This document shows positions 1 to 5,605 of a stretch of DNA of 6,614 nucleotides, piece by piece. The notes beneath the pieces were generated by a model. It did not search any database. It was given only the letters and a program-made list of their open reading frames with translations, and was not told the origin of the DNA. Position 1 is the stretch's first letter. Each line of letters starts with the position of its first letter. The stretch spans positions 1 to 6,614 of the forward strand of contig JAEWIW010000295.1 in assembly GCA_023386855.1 (NCBI GenBank), read 5' to 3'. Source of the stretch: Bacteroidota bacterium (GTDB taxonomy: Bacteria; Bacteroidota; Bacteroidia; Chitinophagales; Chitinophagaceae). The position numbers and the translations under genes were made by a program.

Positions 1-91
1 TTTTTAAACCGCATATACTGCATAGGATAAATTGATATTTGTCAAGGTAAAATCTTGGCTATTCTCAATGGGCCATCGTACATGGTATGCT

Positions 92-99
92 TAATTTTG
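92..99 (+). promoter_or_regulatory. Candidate Bacteroidota -7 element upstream of the YceI gene
   Basis: TAATTTTG matches the TAnnTTTG -7 consensus of Bacteroidota sigma-70 promoters. It would place the transcription start near position 106, about 25 bases before the YceI ATG, which is a plausible leader length. The expected -33 TTTG is not well matched: the bases around 69-72 read TGGG. This is therefore a half-supported promoter call. Confidence 0.4.
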
Positions 100-130
100 C
101 CATCAATATTTAAAAACACAACAGATCATC

Positions 131-709
131 ATGAGAAGAATTTCCATTGCATTTGCAGCAGTAGCATTTGTACTATTGACTGCTTTTACCGTAGCTACCG
201 AGTGGAAGTCGGACAAACCACATTCACGTCTTGGGTTTAGTATCACCCACCTTGGGATTAACGACGTTACAGGTTCCTTTAAAAACTTTGATGTAACCGT
301 TAAATCTTCAAAGCCTGATTTCAGTGATGCACAGTTTGAATTGACTGCAGAAGTGGCCTCCATCAACACTGATGTTGAAATGAGAGATAACCACCTGAAG
401 AGTGCTGATTTTTTTGATGCAGAAAAATATCCTACCCTAACGTTTAAAAGTACTTCTATTAAAAACGCAGGTAAGAACCAGTATAAGCTTACCGGTGATC
501 TGAGTTTTCATGGAATTACCAAGCAAGTAACAATGGATCTTCTTTACCGCGGAACTATTGAAAACCCCATGTCGAAAAAACCTACTGCCGGTTTCCAATT
601 AACAGGAAAACTTAAGCGTTCAGATTTTGACCTGGGTCCAAAATTCCCTGCACCGATGTTAAGTGAGGAGGTTTCCATTAAAGCAGATGGGGAATTTGTA
701 CAACAATAA
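131..709 (+). CDS. YceI-family exported protein (polyisoprenoid/lipid-binding-type lipocalin-like fold)
   Basis: This 192-residue protein has an N-terminal signal peptide: RR at residues 2-3, a hydrophobic stretch at about 5-20, and probable cleavage near TVA(22)|T. It should be periplasmic. The mature part matches YceI proteins throughout. It has the opening W-x-x-D-x-x-H-S pattern (H31-S32) with FSITHLG after it, the signature EMRDNHLKSADFFD (83-96) followed by KYPTLTF, and LSFHGITK (124-131). The length of about 170 mature residues is normal for the family. YceI proteins fold as a beta-barrel whose cavity holds an isoprenoid or other amphiphile in characterised members; the ligand here is unknown. 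The ATG at 131 is chosen because it gives a complete signal peptide. The gene stands alone, followed by its own terminator and a convergent gene. The family assignment is secure, but the cellular role is not known from the sequence. Confidence 0.95.
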   Translation: MRRISIAFAAVAFVLLTAFTVATEWKSDKPHSRLGFSITHLGINDVTGSFKNFDVTVKSSKPDFSDAQFELTAEVASINTDVEMRDNHLKSADFFDAEKYPTLTFKSTSIKNAGKNQYKLTGDLSFHGITKQVTMDLLYRGTIENPMSKKPTAGFQLTGKLKRSDFDLGPKFPAPMLSEEVSIKADGEFVQQ

Positions 710-737
710 TTGTTAAAAAGACAATTATCATCTTATT

Positions 738-764
738 AGCCTGGATAATGTCCAGGCTTTTTTT
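738..764 (+). terminator. Rho-independent terminator of the YceI gene
   Basis: A perfect 8-bp stem, AGCCTGGA (738-745) and TCCAGGCT (751-758), encloses a 5-base loop (TAATG) and runs into seven Ts (758-764). It lies 29 bases after the YceI stop. Read on the minus strand the hairpin is followed by AATAAGATG, not a T-run, so it should act mainly on + strand transcripts. Its T-tract overlaps the stop codon of the convergent gene. Confidence 0.9.
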
Positions 765-1065
765 ATGAGAAGATCATCATGAAAAGGATAGTACCGGTCA
801 ATACCATAATGGTATAAAATGGGTATGATCTGATTTCAAAGCGCCTGCGTATAAAATCGAATGTGGTCATCACCAGCAATACGATCAGCAACCCTATCAT
901 GGGCAATGCCACAAGGTCCTGCAGAAAGCCTACAAGGGTCGCCGCAATGTGCAGTTCATGAACAAGGATCAAAAGGATAAAAAAAGCAAGAACAGCAATA
1001 CTTAACTGGAACAGCAATTTCTCTTTCTTCGTAGGTTGTAATTCTTCATTTACCATAATCTGCAT
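763..1065 (-). CDS. Small three-helix integral membrane protein, function unknown
   Basis: This 100-residue protein is not assigned to a named family. It has a short charged N-terminus (QPTKKEK, residues 10-16) and then three hydrophobic segments at about 18-37, 48-69 and 82-99. An arginine-rich loop (RRRFEIR, 73-79) lies between the second and third. By the positive-inside rule the N-terminus and the RRR loop face the cytoplasm and the C-terminus faces the periplasm. No catalytic motif is visible. The start at 1065 gives MQIMVNEE; the Met four codons in (MVNEELQ) is an equally plausible start. Its TAA stop (763-765) sits in the T-tract of the opposing YceI terminator, so the two genes converge with almost no spacer. 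Coding is supported by a coherent membrane topology and by the lack of a competing frame on the other strand. Confidence 0.75.
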   Translation of the reverse strand: MQIMVNEELQPTKKEKLLFQLSIAVLAFFILLILVHELHIAATLVGFLQDLVALPMIGLLIVLLVMTTFDFIRRRFEIRSYPFYTIMVLTGTILFMMIFS

Positions 1066-1291
1066 ATCATATTAGTGGCAACAAAATAAAGAAATTTCGG
1101 GCCAAACTGAACAACGGCCCATCACTACATTTTTTCTTAATATCCTGTGATAAAATCAATTCATGCAACTTTACCTTTTTGGCATTCGTTTTTAAGCCGA
1201 ATTTCATGTAAAATCAGGACAGGATCGCCTTCCTTAAACCGGATATTCACAATCCTTTTACCCTATTTGTTGTATTTTTAAACTTTGTCGA

Positions 1292-2062
1292 ATGAAGTGG
1301 CTTTTACTTTTCATATCTGCGTTTACCTTATTTCCCCCGCAGGCAATTCCCCAGGAAGTGCCGTTTAAGTCGGGAGAAAAAATCCACTATACTGTTTTTT
1401 ATAGTGTCATCGGCTTTTATGTCAATGCCGGAAATGCTTCTTTTACCACCACCCGGACTACTTATAATAACAGGGATGTCTTCCACGTGGTGGGCCAGGG
1501 AAATACCAATTCCAGGTATGACTGGATCTTTAAAGTACGCGACCGTTACGAGAGCATTTTTGACGCGGAGAGTCTCAAACCCCTGAAATTCATCAGGAAT
1601 GTCCAGGAAGGCGATTACAAACGTTATGAGGAAGTATATTTCGACCATAACCGCCAGGTAGCTACCACAAAAAAAGGTACCTATAAAGTTCCAGCCCAGG
1701 TCCAGGATGTGATCAGTTCTCTGTATTATGCCCGTAATATCGATTTTGATCAATATAAAAAAGGCGCTAAAATTCCTTTTAACATGTTCATTGATGATGA
1801 AGTGTTCCGTATGTATATCCGGTACATGGGCAAGGAAACGGTTAAAACCAAATATGGGAAATACAACGCCATCAAACTAAAACCCCTGCTGATCAAGGGA
1901 AATGTATTTGATGGAGGGGAAAAGATGACCATCTGGGTGACCGATGATCCTAACCATATTCCCGTACGCATTGAGAGTAAACTTTCTGTTGGCTCCATCA
2001 AAGTTGACCTTGAAAAATACGAGAACCTCAAACATCCCTTTACGGCAATCGCCAAGAATTAA
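1292..2062 (+). CDS. DUF3108 domain-containing exported protein
   Basis: This is a 256-residue protein with a signal peptide: MKW, a hydrophobic stretch at about 3-14, and cleavage probably near residue 21 before EVPF. The mature chain has the DUF3108 pattern. It begins with F-K-S-G-E-K-I-H-Y (25-33), then an NAG(N)A strand (45-49), the WIFKVRDRYESIFD region (about 78-91), the LKPLKF segment (95-100), and VQDVISSLYYARN (137-149). The C-terminal half is beta-rich and includes KYGKYNAIKLKPL and a WVTDDPNHIPVRIE strand. The length is typical. DUF3108 proteins are periplasmic or envelope proteins with no agreed function, so none is assigned. The gene begins after a 226-base intergenic region. A TAAACTTTG near-match to the -7 element (1279-1287) is too close to the ATG to be a normal promoter. 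An 86-base gap and a strong promoter separate it from the next gene, so it is probably not part of the downstream operon. Confidence 0.9.
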   Translation: MKWLLLFISAFTLFPPQAIPQEVPFKSGEKIHYTVFYSVIGFYVNAGNASFTTTRTTYNNRDVFHVVGQGNTNSRYDWIFKVRDRYESIFDAESLKPLKFIRNVQEGDYKRYEEVYFDHNRQVATTKKGTYKVPAQVQDVISSLYYARNIDFDQYKKGAKIPFNMFIDDEVFRMYIRYMGKETVKTKYGKYNAIKLKPLLIKGNVFDGGEKMTIWVTDDPNHIPVRIESKLSVGSIKVDLEKYENLKHPFTAIAKN

Positions 2063-2091
2063 CAGGAATCAATAACAGGCTAATACTAATT

Positions 2092-2122
2092 TTTGCAATA
2101 TGGTTGCATTTTTCTAGTTTTG
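2092..2122 (+). promoter_or_regulatory. Bacteroidota sigma-70 promoter driving the TonB-receptor operon
   Basis: TTTG at 2092-2095 and TAGTTTTG at 2115-2122 match the -33 TTTG and -7 TAnnTTTG elements exactly, with 19 intervening bases, which is within the accepted spacing. Transcription would start near 2129, about 20 bases before the first start codon (TTG, 2149). This is the best promoter match in the window, and it fits a unit covering the small exported protein, the receptor and the lipoprotein. Confidence 0.7.
2094..2108. promoter_or_regulatory. Palindrome in the promoter spacer, possible operator
   Basis: TGCAA-tatgg-TTGCA is a perfect 5-bp inverted repeat with a 5-base centre. It lies between the -33 and -7 elements of the cassette promoter, where a bound repressor would block RNA polymerase. 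It is followed by TTTTT, so the same bases could instead act as a weak terminator for the DUF3108 gene. No regulator can be named from the sequence. Confidence 0.35.
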
Positions 2123-2148
2123 CCTGATTCATCATTAACCCTGTTTAG

Positions 2149-2487
2149 TTGGCGGCAAAAACCATCATAAGCAAAATCTTAAGCCTGTTATTGTTGCTGG
2201 TCTTTATGGTCAGCATCGTACCACGCAATTATCTTCATGATGCCTTAGCCGGTCATTCCGATAGCTTTTACCTGCTGCACCATTCAGATATTGCGGCAAT
2301 AGAAAAACAGGGATTCCAGTGCGACCAGTTCCAACTGGTGGTGAACCTGCCTTATGAACAAACGGTTCCTACCATTATCGGTTGTCCATGCACGTTAGTA
2401 TCTGCAGATGCTCCCGTTTACCCTATTTCAATTGTCACTTCCAACCCTGTTCATACCTCCTTACGCGGCCCTCCCTCATTAGCCTGA
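2149..2487 (+). CDS. Small exported His/Cys-containing protein, first gene of the TonB-receptor operon
   Basis: This 112-residue protein starts at TTG, directly after an in-frame TAG (2146-2148). The next in-frame Met (2206) would remove most of the hydrophobic N-terminus, so TTG is preferred. Residues 5-22 form a signal sequence or membrane anchor. The rest is a short extracytoplasmic chain with H30, H36, the pair H44-H45, C58 and a C79-P-C81 motif, and it ends SLRGPPSLA. The pattern LHDALAGHSD followed by HHSD and then F-x-C-D, with a terminal LRGPP, resembles small uncharacterised Bacteroidota proteins that, from memory, precede TonB receptors; this is not verified here. The gene is 37 bases from the receptor gene and follows the promoter at 2092-2122. 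The His/Cys content suggests metal binding or a metal-related accessory role, but that is inference. No enzymatic motif is visible. Confidence 0.75.
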   Translation: MAAKTIISKILSLLLLLVFMVSIVPRNYLHDALAGHSDSFYLLHHSDIAAIEKQGFQCDQFQLVVNLPYEQTVPTIIGCPCTLVSADAPVYPISIVTSNPVHTSLRGPPSLA

Positions 2488-2524
2488 CACTTTCAAACCA
2501 GGTCTTAATTCAAAAAAAATTAAA

Positions 2525-4852
2525 GTGAGGCAATTATTATTTTTATTGTCGTCGCTGATCCTCAGCATCAGTGTACGATCACAATCCTGTGATTTAAAGA
2601 TCATGGGGCATGTAGAAGATGAACATACAAAGGAAAAGCTTGAAGCGGCAACAGTAACCCTGGTGGGCACAGGTAAAAAGCTGCTTACGGATGAAAATGG
2701 AAATTTTACTTTTTCATCCTTATGTATGGGAGAATATACCCTCGAGATCAGCCATGTTGATTGTTCAACGGTAACAAGGAGGTTTTACCTCAATCGCAAC
2801 ATGCATGTTGATATTCTCCTGCCGCATGCTTTGAATACGCTTGAAACCGTTACTGTTTCGGCTAAACGTTCAACACCGGATGTTGCTTTCCGACAGGATA
2901 TCTCCGGTAGGCAATTGGCTGCCACAAGGGGCAACTCCCTTGCAGATGCACTGGAAAAGATAAATGGCGTCACTATTTTAAAAACAGGGTCAAACGTTGG
3001 CAAGCCTGTTATACATGGATTGCATGGCAACAGGGTGTTGCTGGTCAACAATGGCATCAGGCAGGAAGGCCAGCAATGGGGGAATGAACATGCTCCTGAA
3101 GTGGATCCTTTTATTGCCGATAAGCTTACGGTCATAAAGGGTGTTGATGAACTCAAATATGGATCAGATGCTATTGGGGGTGTCGTAATCGTTGATGCCC
3201 GCCCGTTAAAACATTTTCCCGGCATGGCAGCGGAGTTTTTTACGGGCTATTCCACCAACGGAAGAAAATATTATGGCTCGGCCAATTTTGAACAGCAACT
3301 GGATAAAGTACCCCTTGGCTACCGCATACAGGCCAGTTATAAAAGATCGGCCAATATCCATACCCCTGGTTATACACTTAACAATACCGGCCTTAAAGAA
3401 TATAATTTTTCCTTCACTGCCGGACTCAAAAAGGAGCATTATTTTATAGAAGGATATGCGAGTCATTTCTATACAAAGGCTGGTGTATTTTCCGGTTCGC
3501 ATATTGGCAACCTCCAGGATCTTCAGCTAGCCATTGCAGCAGATAAACCTGATCCTGTTTTTTTGGGAGAAGAAACCTATAGTATTGCCAGGCCCATGCA
3601 GGAAGTAGCTCATAGTTTATTCAAACTCAAATCTGGTTATACAAAGGGAAAAAATAAACTCTACCTTACAGCAGGTGCACAGGTCAATAACAGGCAGGAA
3701 TTTGACAAATCAAGATCCAATAGTAATCCCAGGCCACAACTCGACCTGCTCATATACACCTTCACCGAAGAACTTGCATGGGATCATGCGCCTGTTGGAA
3801 AGCTGAAAGGAACCGTGGGCATTTCGTTGATGCAACAGGATAACTCTTATGGCGGAAGATATTTTATTCCCAATTATACTTCTGATACAAAGGGAGCGTA
3901 CTGGATTGAAAAATGGCAACAGCAAAAATGGGAATTTCATGCCGGCTTACGTTTCGATCATAAACAGATTGATACAAGAAGATTGCTATACAGTGGCGAA
4001 ACCGTATCACATCATCTCCGTTATTCTACGTTTGCATCTTCCGGTGAAATCATTTACAAACCAACTTCCCTGTTGAAATTTATTGCAGGGGCCGGGCTTT
4101 CAGAACGGGCACCACAGGTAAATGAATTGCTGAGCAATGGCATTCACCATGGAACGGCAACCTATGAAGAAGGAAACCCCAATCTTGATGTGGAAAGATC
4201 ATTCAACGCATCCCTGGGATTTGAATGGAAAAGCGAGGATGAAAAATTCAGGCTGAACGGTTCCGTTTACCGGAATGATATCAACAATTATATTTACCGC
4301 AAACCGGAACCTGATAAACCTGTATTGACAATTGCAGGTGCTTTTCCAAAGATCATATACAGCCAGACCAATGCATTGCTGCGCGGAATTGATGCAGGCA
4401 TGGAATGGAAATTCCTTCAGCCTCTTCAATGGAATGTACAGGCATCGATGCTCAGGGCAACCGAAAAAGCATCAGGCCAATGGCTGATCTTTATGCCGTC
4501 CGACAGGTTAACAAATGAACTGGTGTATACTTTCAGGGAATCCAAAAGATTCCACCAGCCATTGCTTTCAACAGAACTGGTATATGTTGCCAAACAAACC
4601 AGGGTCCCCACCTCAGGAAATGGCAAACTGGATTATAAGGATGCACCAGGTGATTATGCCCTGTGGAATGCTACTCTTTCTTCGCAGGTTAAGTTCGATT
4701 CCTTTACCATCGAGATGGGAATTACCGTGGAAAATATCCTTGACCTCAAGTACCGCGACTATATGAACAGCTTCAGGTATTTCACCGATGAAATGGGAAG
4801 AAATATTTCGCTGCGTTTGAAAATTCCCATTGGAATGGAAACAGGAAATTGA
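2525..4852 (+). CDS. TonB-dependent outer-membrane receptor with N-terminal carboxypeptidase-regulatory-like domain
   Basis: This is a 775-residue receptor. The GTG start is preferred because the next Met (residue 27) lies beyond the signal peptide (1-20, cleavage after VRSQ). Residues about 22-100 form a carboxypeptidase-regulatory-like beta-sandwich (DENGNFTFSSL, GEYTLEISHVDC). The stretch LETVTVSAKR (106-115) leads into the plug (about 116-228), with GKPVIHGLHGNRVLLVNNG (159-177), EGQQWGNEHAPEVDP (181-195) and KYGSDAIGGV (211-220). The remainder is a 22-strand-type barrel containing ERAPQVNELLSNGIHHGT, closing with NILDLKYRDYMNSFRYF and GRNISLRLKIPIG. Energised by TonB-ExbBD, such receptors carry a ligand across the outer membrane. 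The plug resembles the group that includes the zinc receptor ZnuD, so a metal or metallophore is a candidate ligand, but siderophore, cobalamin or other ligands are not excluded. Three cysteines (22, 67, 80) mark the N-terminal domain. The gene lies between two small exported partners with short gaps, consistent with one operon. Confidence 0.95.
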   Translation: MRQLLFLLSSLILSISVRSQSCDLKIMGHVEDEHTKEKLEAATVTLVGTGKKLLTDENGNFTFSSLCMGEYTLEISHVDCSTVTRRFYLNRNMHVDILLPHALNTLETVTVSAKRSTPDVAFRQDISGRQLAATRGNSLADALEKINGVTILKTGSNVGKPVIHGLHGNRVLLVNNGIRQEGQQWGNEHAPEVDPFIADKLTVIKGVDELKYGSDAIGGVVIVDARPLKHFPGMAAEFFTGYSTNGRKYYGSANFEQQLDKVPLGYRIQASYKRSANIHTPGYTLNNTGLKEYNFSFTAGLKKEHYFIEGYASHFYTKAGVFSGSHIGNLQDLQLAIAADKPDPVFLGEETYSIARPMQEVAHSLFKLKSGYTKGKNKLYLTAGAQVNNRQEFDKSRSNSNPRPQLDLLIYTFTEELAWDHAPVGKLKGTVGISLMQQDNSYGGRYFIPNYTSDTKGAYWIEKWQQQKWEFHAGLRFDHKQIDTRRLLYSGETVSHHLRYSTFASSGEIIYKPTSLLKFIAGAGLSERAPQVNELLSNGIHHGTATYEEGNPNLDVERSFNASLGFEWKSEDEKFRLNGSVYRNDINNYIYRKPEPDKPVLTIAGAFPKIIYSQTNALLRGIDAGMEWKFLQPLQWNVQASMLRATEKASGQWLIFMPSDRLTNELVYTFRESKRFHQPLLSTELVYVAKQTRVPTSGNGKLDYKDAPGDYALWNATLSSQVKFDSFTIEMGITVENILDLKYRDYMNSFRYFTDEMGRNISLRLKIPIGMETGN

Positions 4853-4891
4853 ACAAACGGAAGGCAACTTTAATTTATCAAACCAACTACA

Positions 4892-5437
4892 ATGAAATTA
4901 TCAATATCCATATTTGCCCTGGTGATCATGCTCAGCGGCTGCCTGAGGAAAGATGTTGTAGAAGAAAACTCTAACGAACTCATTACAACACTACGATTGA
5001 AATTTACTGAACAGGGATCCAATACAGCATCAACATTTCAATTCAGGGATGTTGATGGCCCTGGGGGTGAAACACCACAGGTAGATACCATCAGGCTTAA
5101 AGCCAATACAAATTATTCCGTGGAGGCAGAGATCCTGGATGAATCAAAAGATCCTGTTGTAGATATACATGATGAAGTGGAAGAAGAAGGAACAGTTCAT
5201 CGGCTGTACCTGATTCCATCAGCAGGTATTGATATCACTATTACAGAACTGGATTATGATAGTGAAGGACATCCGCTTGGATTGAAAAGCACCTGGCAAA
5301 CAGGTAGTGCGGCACAGGGAAGAGTAACCGTAACACTCCGGCATTATGAGAACGGGGGGAAAGAAACCAGTGATCCCGTTAACAGCAGTAAAAGCAATAC
5401 CGATGCAGAGGTAGTTTTTTTAGTGATTAGTTATTAG
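4892..5437 (+). CDS. Acidic lipoprotein downstream of the TonB receptor, probable accessory protein
   Basis: This is a 181-residue lipoprotein. The signal peptide ends in the lipobox LSGC with lipidated C17, followed by LRKDVVEE. The mature chain is acidic and beta-rich: ELITTLRLKFTEQG (29-42), FRDVDGPGGETPQVDTIRLKANTNY (51-75), and an acidic-histidine patch DIHDEVEEEGTVH (91-103). A C-terminal strand, VTVTLRHYE (145-153), and the closing strand DAEVVFLVISY follow. The pattern resembles Bacteroidota lipoproteins that, from memory, databases label 'type 1 periplasmic binding fold superfamily' and that sit beside TonB receptors; that label is not a demonstrated function. The gene follows the receptor by 39 bases. 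A role in ligand capture or handover is inferred from context. The K-D and E-E residues just after the cysteine are only a partial match to known Bacteroidota surface-export signals. The last five residues (LVISY) and the stop are encoded inside the adjacent heptad repeat, so the native C-terminus may have been altered. Confidence 0.85.
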   Translation: MKLSISIFALVIMLSGCLRKDVVEENSNELITTLRLKFTEQGSNTASTFQFRDVDGPGGETPQVDTIRLKANTNYSVEAEILDESKDPVVDIHDEVEEEGTVHRLYLIPSAGIDITITELDYDSEGHPLGLKSTWQTGSAAQGRVTVTLRHYENGGKETSDPVNSSKSNTDAEVVFLVISY

Positions 5438-5453
5438 TGATTAGTTATTAGTT
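5421..5453 (+). repeat. Left arm: tandem TAGTGAT/TAGTTAT heptads
   Basis: Four exact 7-base units alternate TAGTGAT (5421, 5435) and TAGTTAT (5428, 5442), followed by a partial TAGTT. The period is strictly seven, and the alternation makes it also a 14-base duplication. Because seven is not a multiple of three and each unit contains TAG, and half also contain TGA, a + strand frame entering here meets a stop quickly. The lipoprotein stop is the TAG at 5435-5437. Confidence 0.9.
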
Positions 5454-5462
5454 GGGCAAAAA

Positions 5463-5514
5463 CCGGTACCCTGGACCGGGGACCGCAAAACAGCACCGGG
5501 GCCCATGGACCGAG
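5463..5514. repeat. GC-rich core with GGACC units and clustered palindromic hexamers
   Basis: GGACCG recurs at 5473, 5480 and 5507, and related blocks GCACC (5493) and GGCCC (5500) keep a 7-base step with the last copy. Several 6-bp palindromes are clustered here: ACCGGT (5462-5467), GGTACC (5465-5470), GGGCCC (5499-5504) and CCATGG (5503-5508). ACCGGGG occurs twice as a direct repeat (5475-5481, 5495-5501). The core is far more GC-rich than its surroundings and has no open frame of note. Confidence 0.65.
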
Positions 5515-5528
5515 TGGAATCATTAGCA

Positions 5529-5602
5529 CACTAGTACACTAATCACACTAATCACACTTGTCACTAATCACTAATCACTAGTCACTAGTTACTAGTCACT
5601 GG
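5529..5602 (-). repeat. Right arm: inverted heptads with two 9-base units
   Basis: Read on the + strand, units begin at 5529 (CACTAGTA), 5537 and 5546 (CACTAATCA twice, 9 bases), 5555 (CACTTGT), 5562 and 5569 (CACTAAT), 5576 and 5583 (CACTAGT), 5590 (TACTAGT) and 5597 (CACTGG, partial). On the minus strand these read as TTAGTGA/CTAGTGA, the same kind of unit as the left arm. The mixture of 7-, 8- and 9-base units suggests growth by slippage and drift. A frame running through the oxyR stop would meet a TAG within this arm. Confidence 0.85.
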
Positions 5603-5605
5603 CTT

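Larger units (their letters stand above)
5421..5602. repeat. Composite intergenic repeat: inverted heptad arms around a GC-rich core
   Basis: The element fills the whole space between two convergent genes, from inside the lipoprotein C-terminus to 3 bases before the oxyR stop codon. The left arm (5421-5453) and right arm (about 5529-5602) are built from about 7-base units in opposite orientation. Bases 5421-5452 can pair with 5563-5594 at 27 of 32 positions, leaving a 110-base loop. The core is GC-rich and differs sharply from the AT-rich arms. No transposase or coding frame is present, so it is not an insertion sequence as such. It may be a miniature or intergenic repeat family, and it could serve as a bidirectional barrier or folded 3' end for the two transcripts. 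Confidence 0.8.

Noticed and set aside
55..240. Short + strand open frame overlapping the start of the YceI gene
   Set aside because: It is out of frame with the well-supported YceI signal peptide and shows no motif.
1099..1120. GGGCC-N12-GGCCC inverted repeat between the divergent genes
   Set aside because: It is only 5 bp with a long loop and no T-run or clear promoter relation. It is too weak to call a terminator or operator.
1172..1179. TACCTTTT as a promoter -7 element in the 226-base divergent region
   Set aside because: It has 7 of 8 consensus bases, but no TTTG or TTG lies at the expected upstream distance.
1279..1287. TAAACTTTG as a promoter -7 element for the DUF3108 gene
   Set aside because: The spacing inside the motif is one base too long, and the implied transcription start would fall at or after the ATG.
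1328..1753. 141-codon open frame on the minus strand
   Set aside because: It lies wholly inside the DUF3108 gene, whose signal peptide and family motifs are clear. The minus-strand translation shows no recognisable domain.
2785..3225. 146-codon open frame on the minus strand
   Set aside because: It is antisense to the plug domain of the TonB receptor and is a shadow of that gene's codon use.
5421..5602. CRISPR array
   Set aside because: The repeat units are only 7 to 9 bases and contiguous, without unique spacers of 25-40 bases, and no cas gene is present.
5421..5602. Insertion sequence or remnant with terminal inverted repeats
   Set aside because: The inverted arms are low-complexity tandem units, there is no transposase frame in the 182 bases, and no target-site duplication could be identified.
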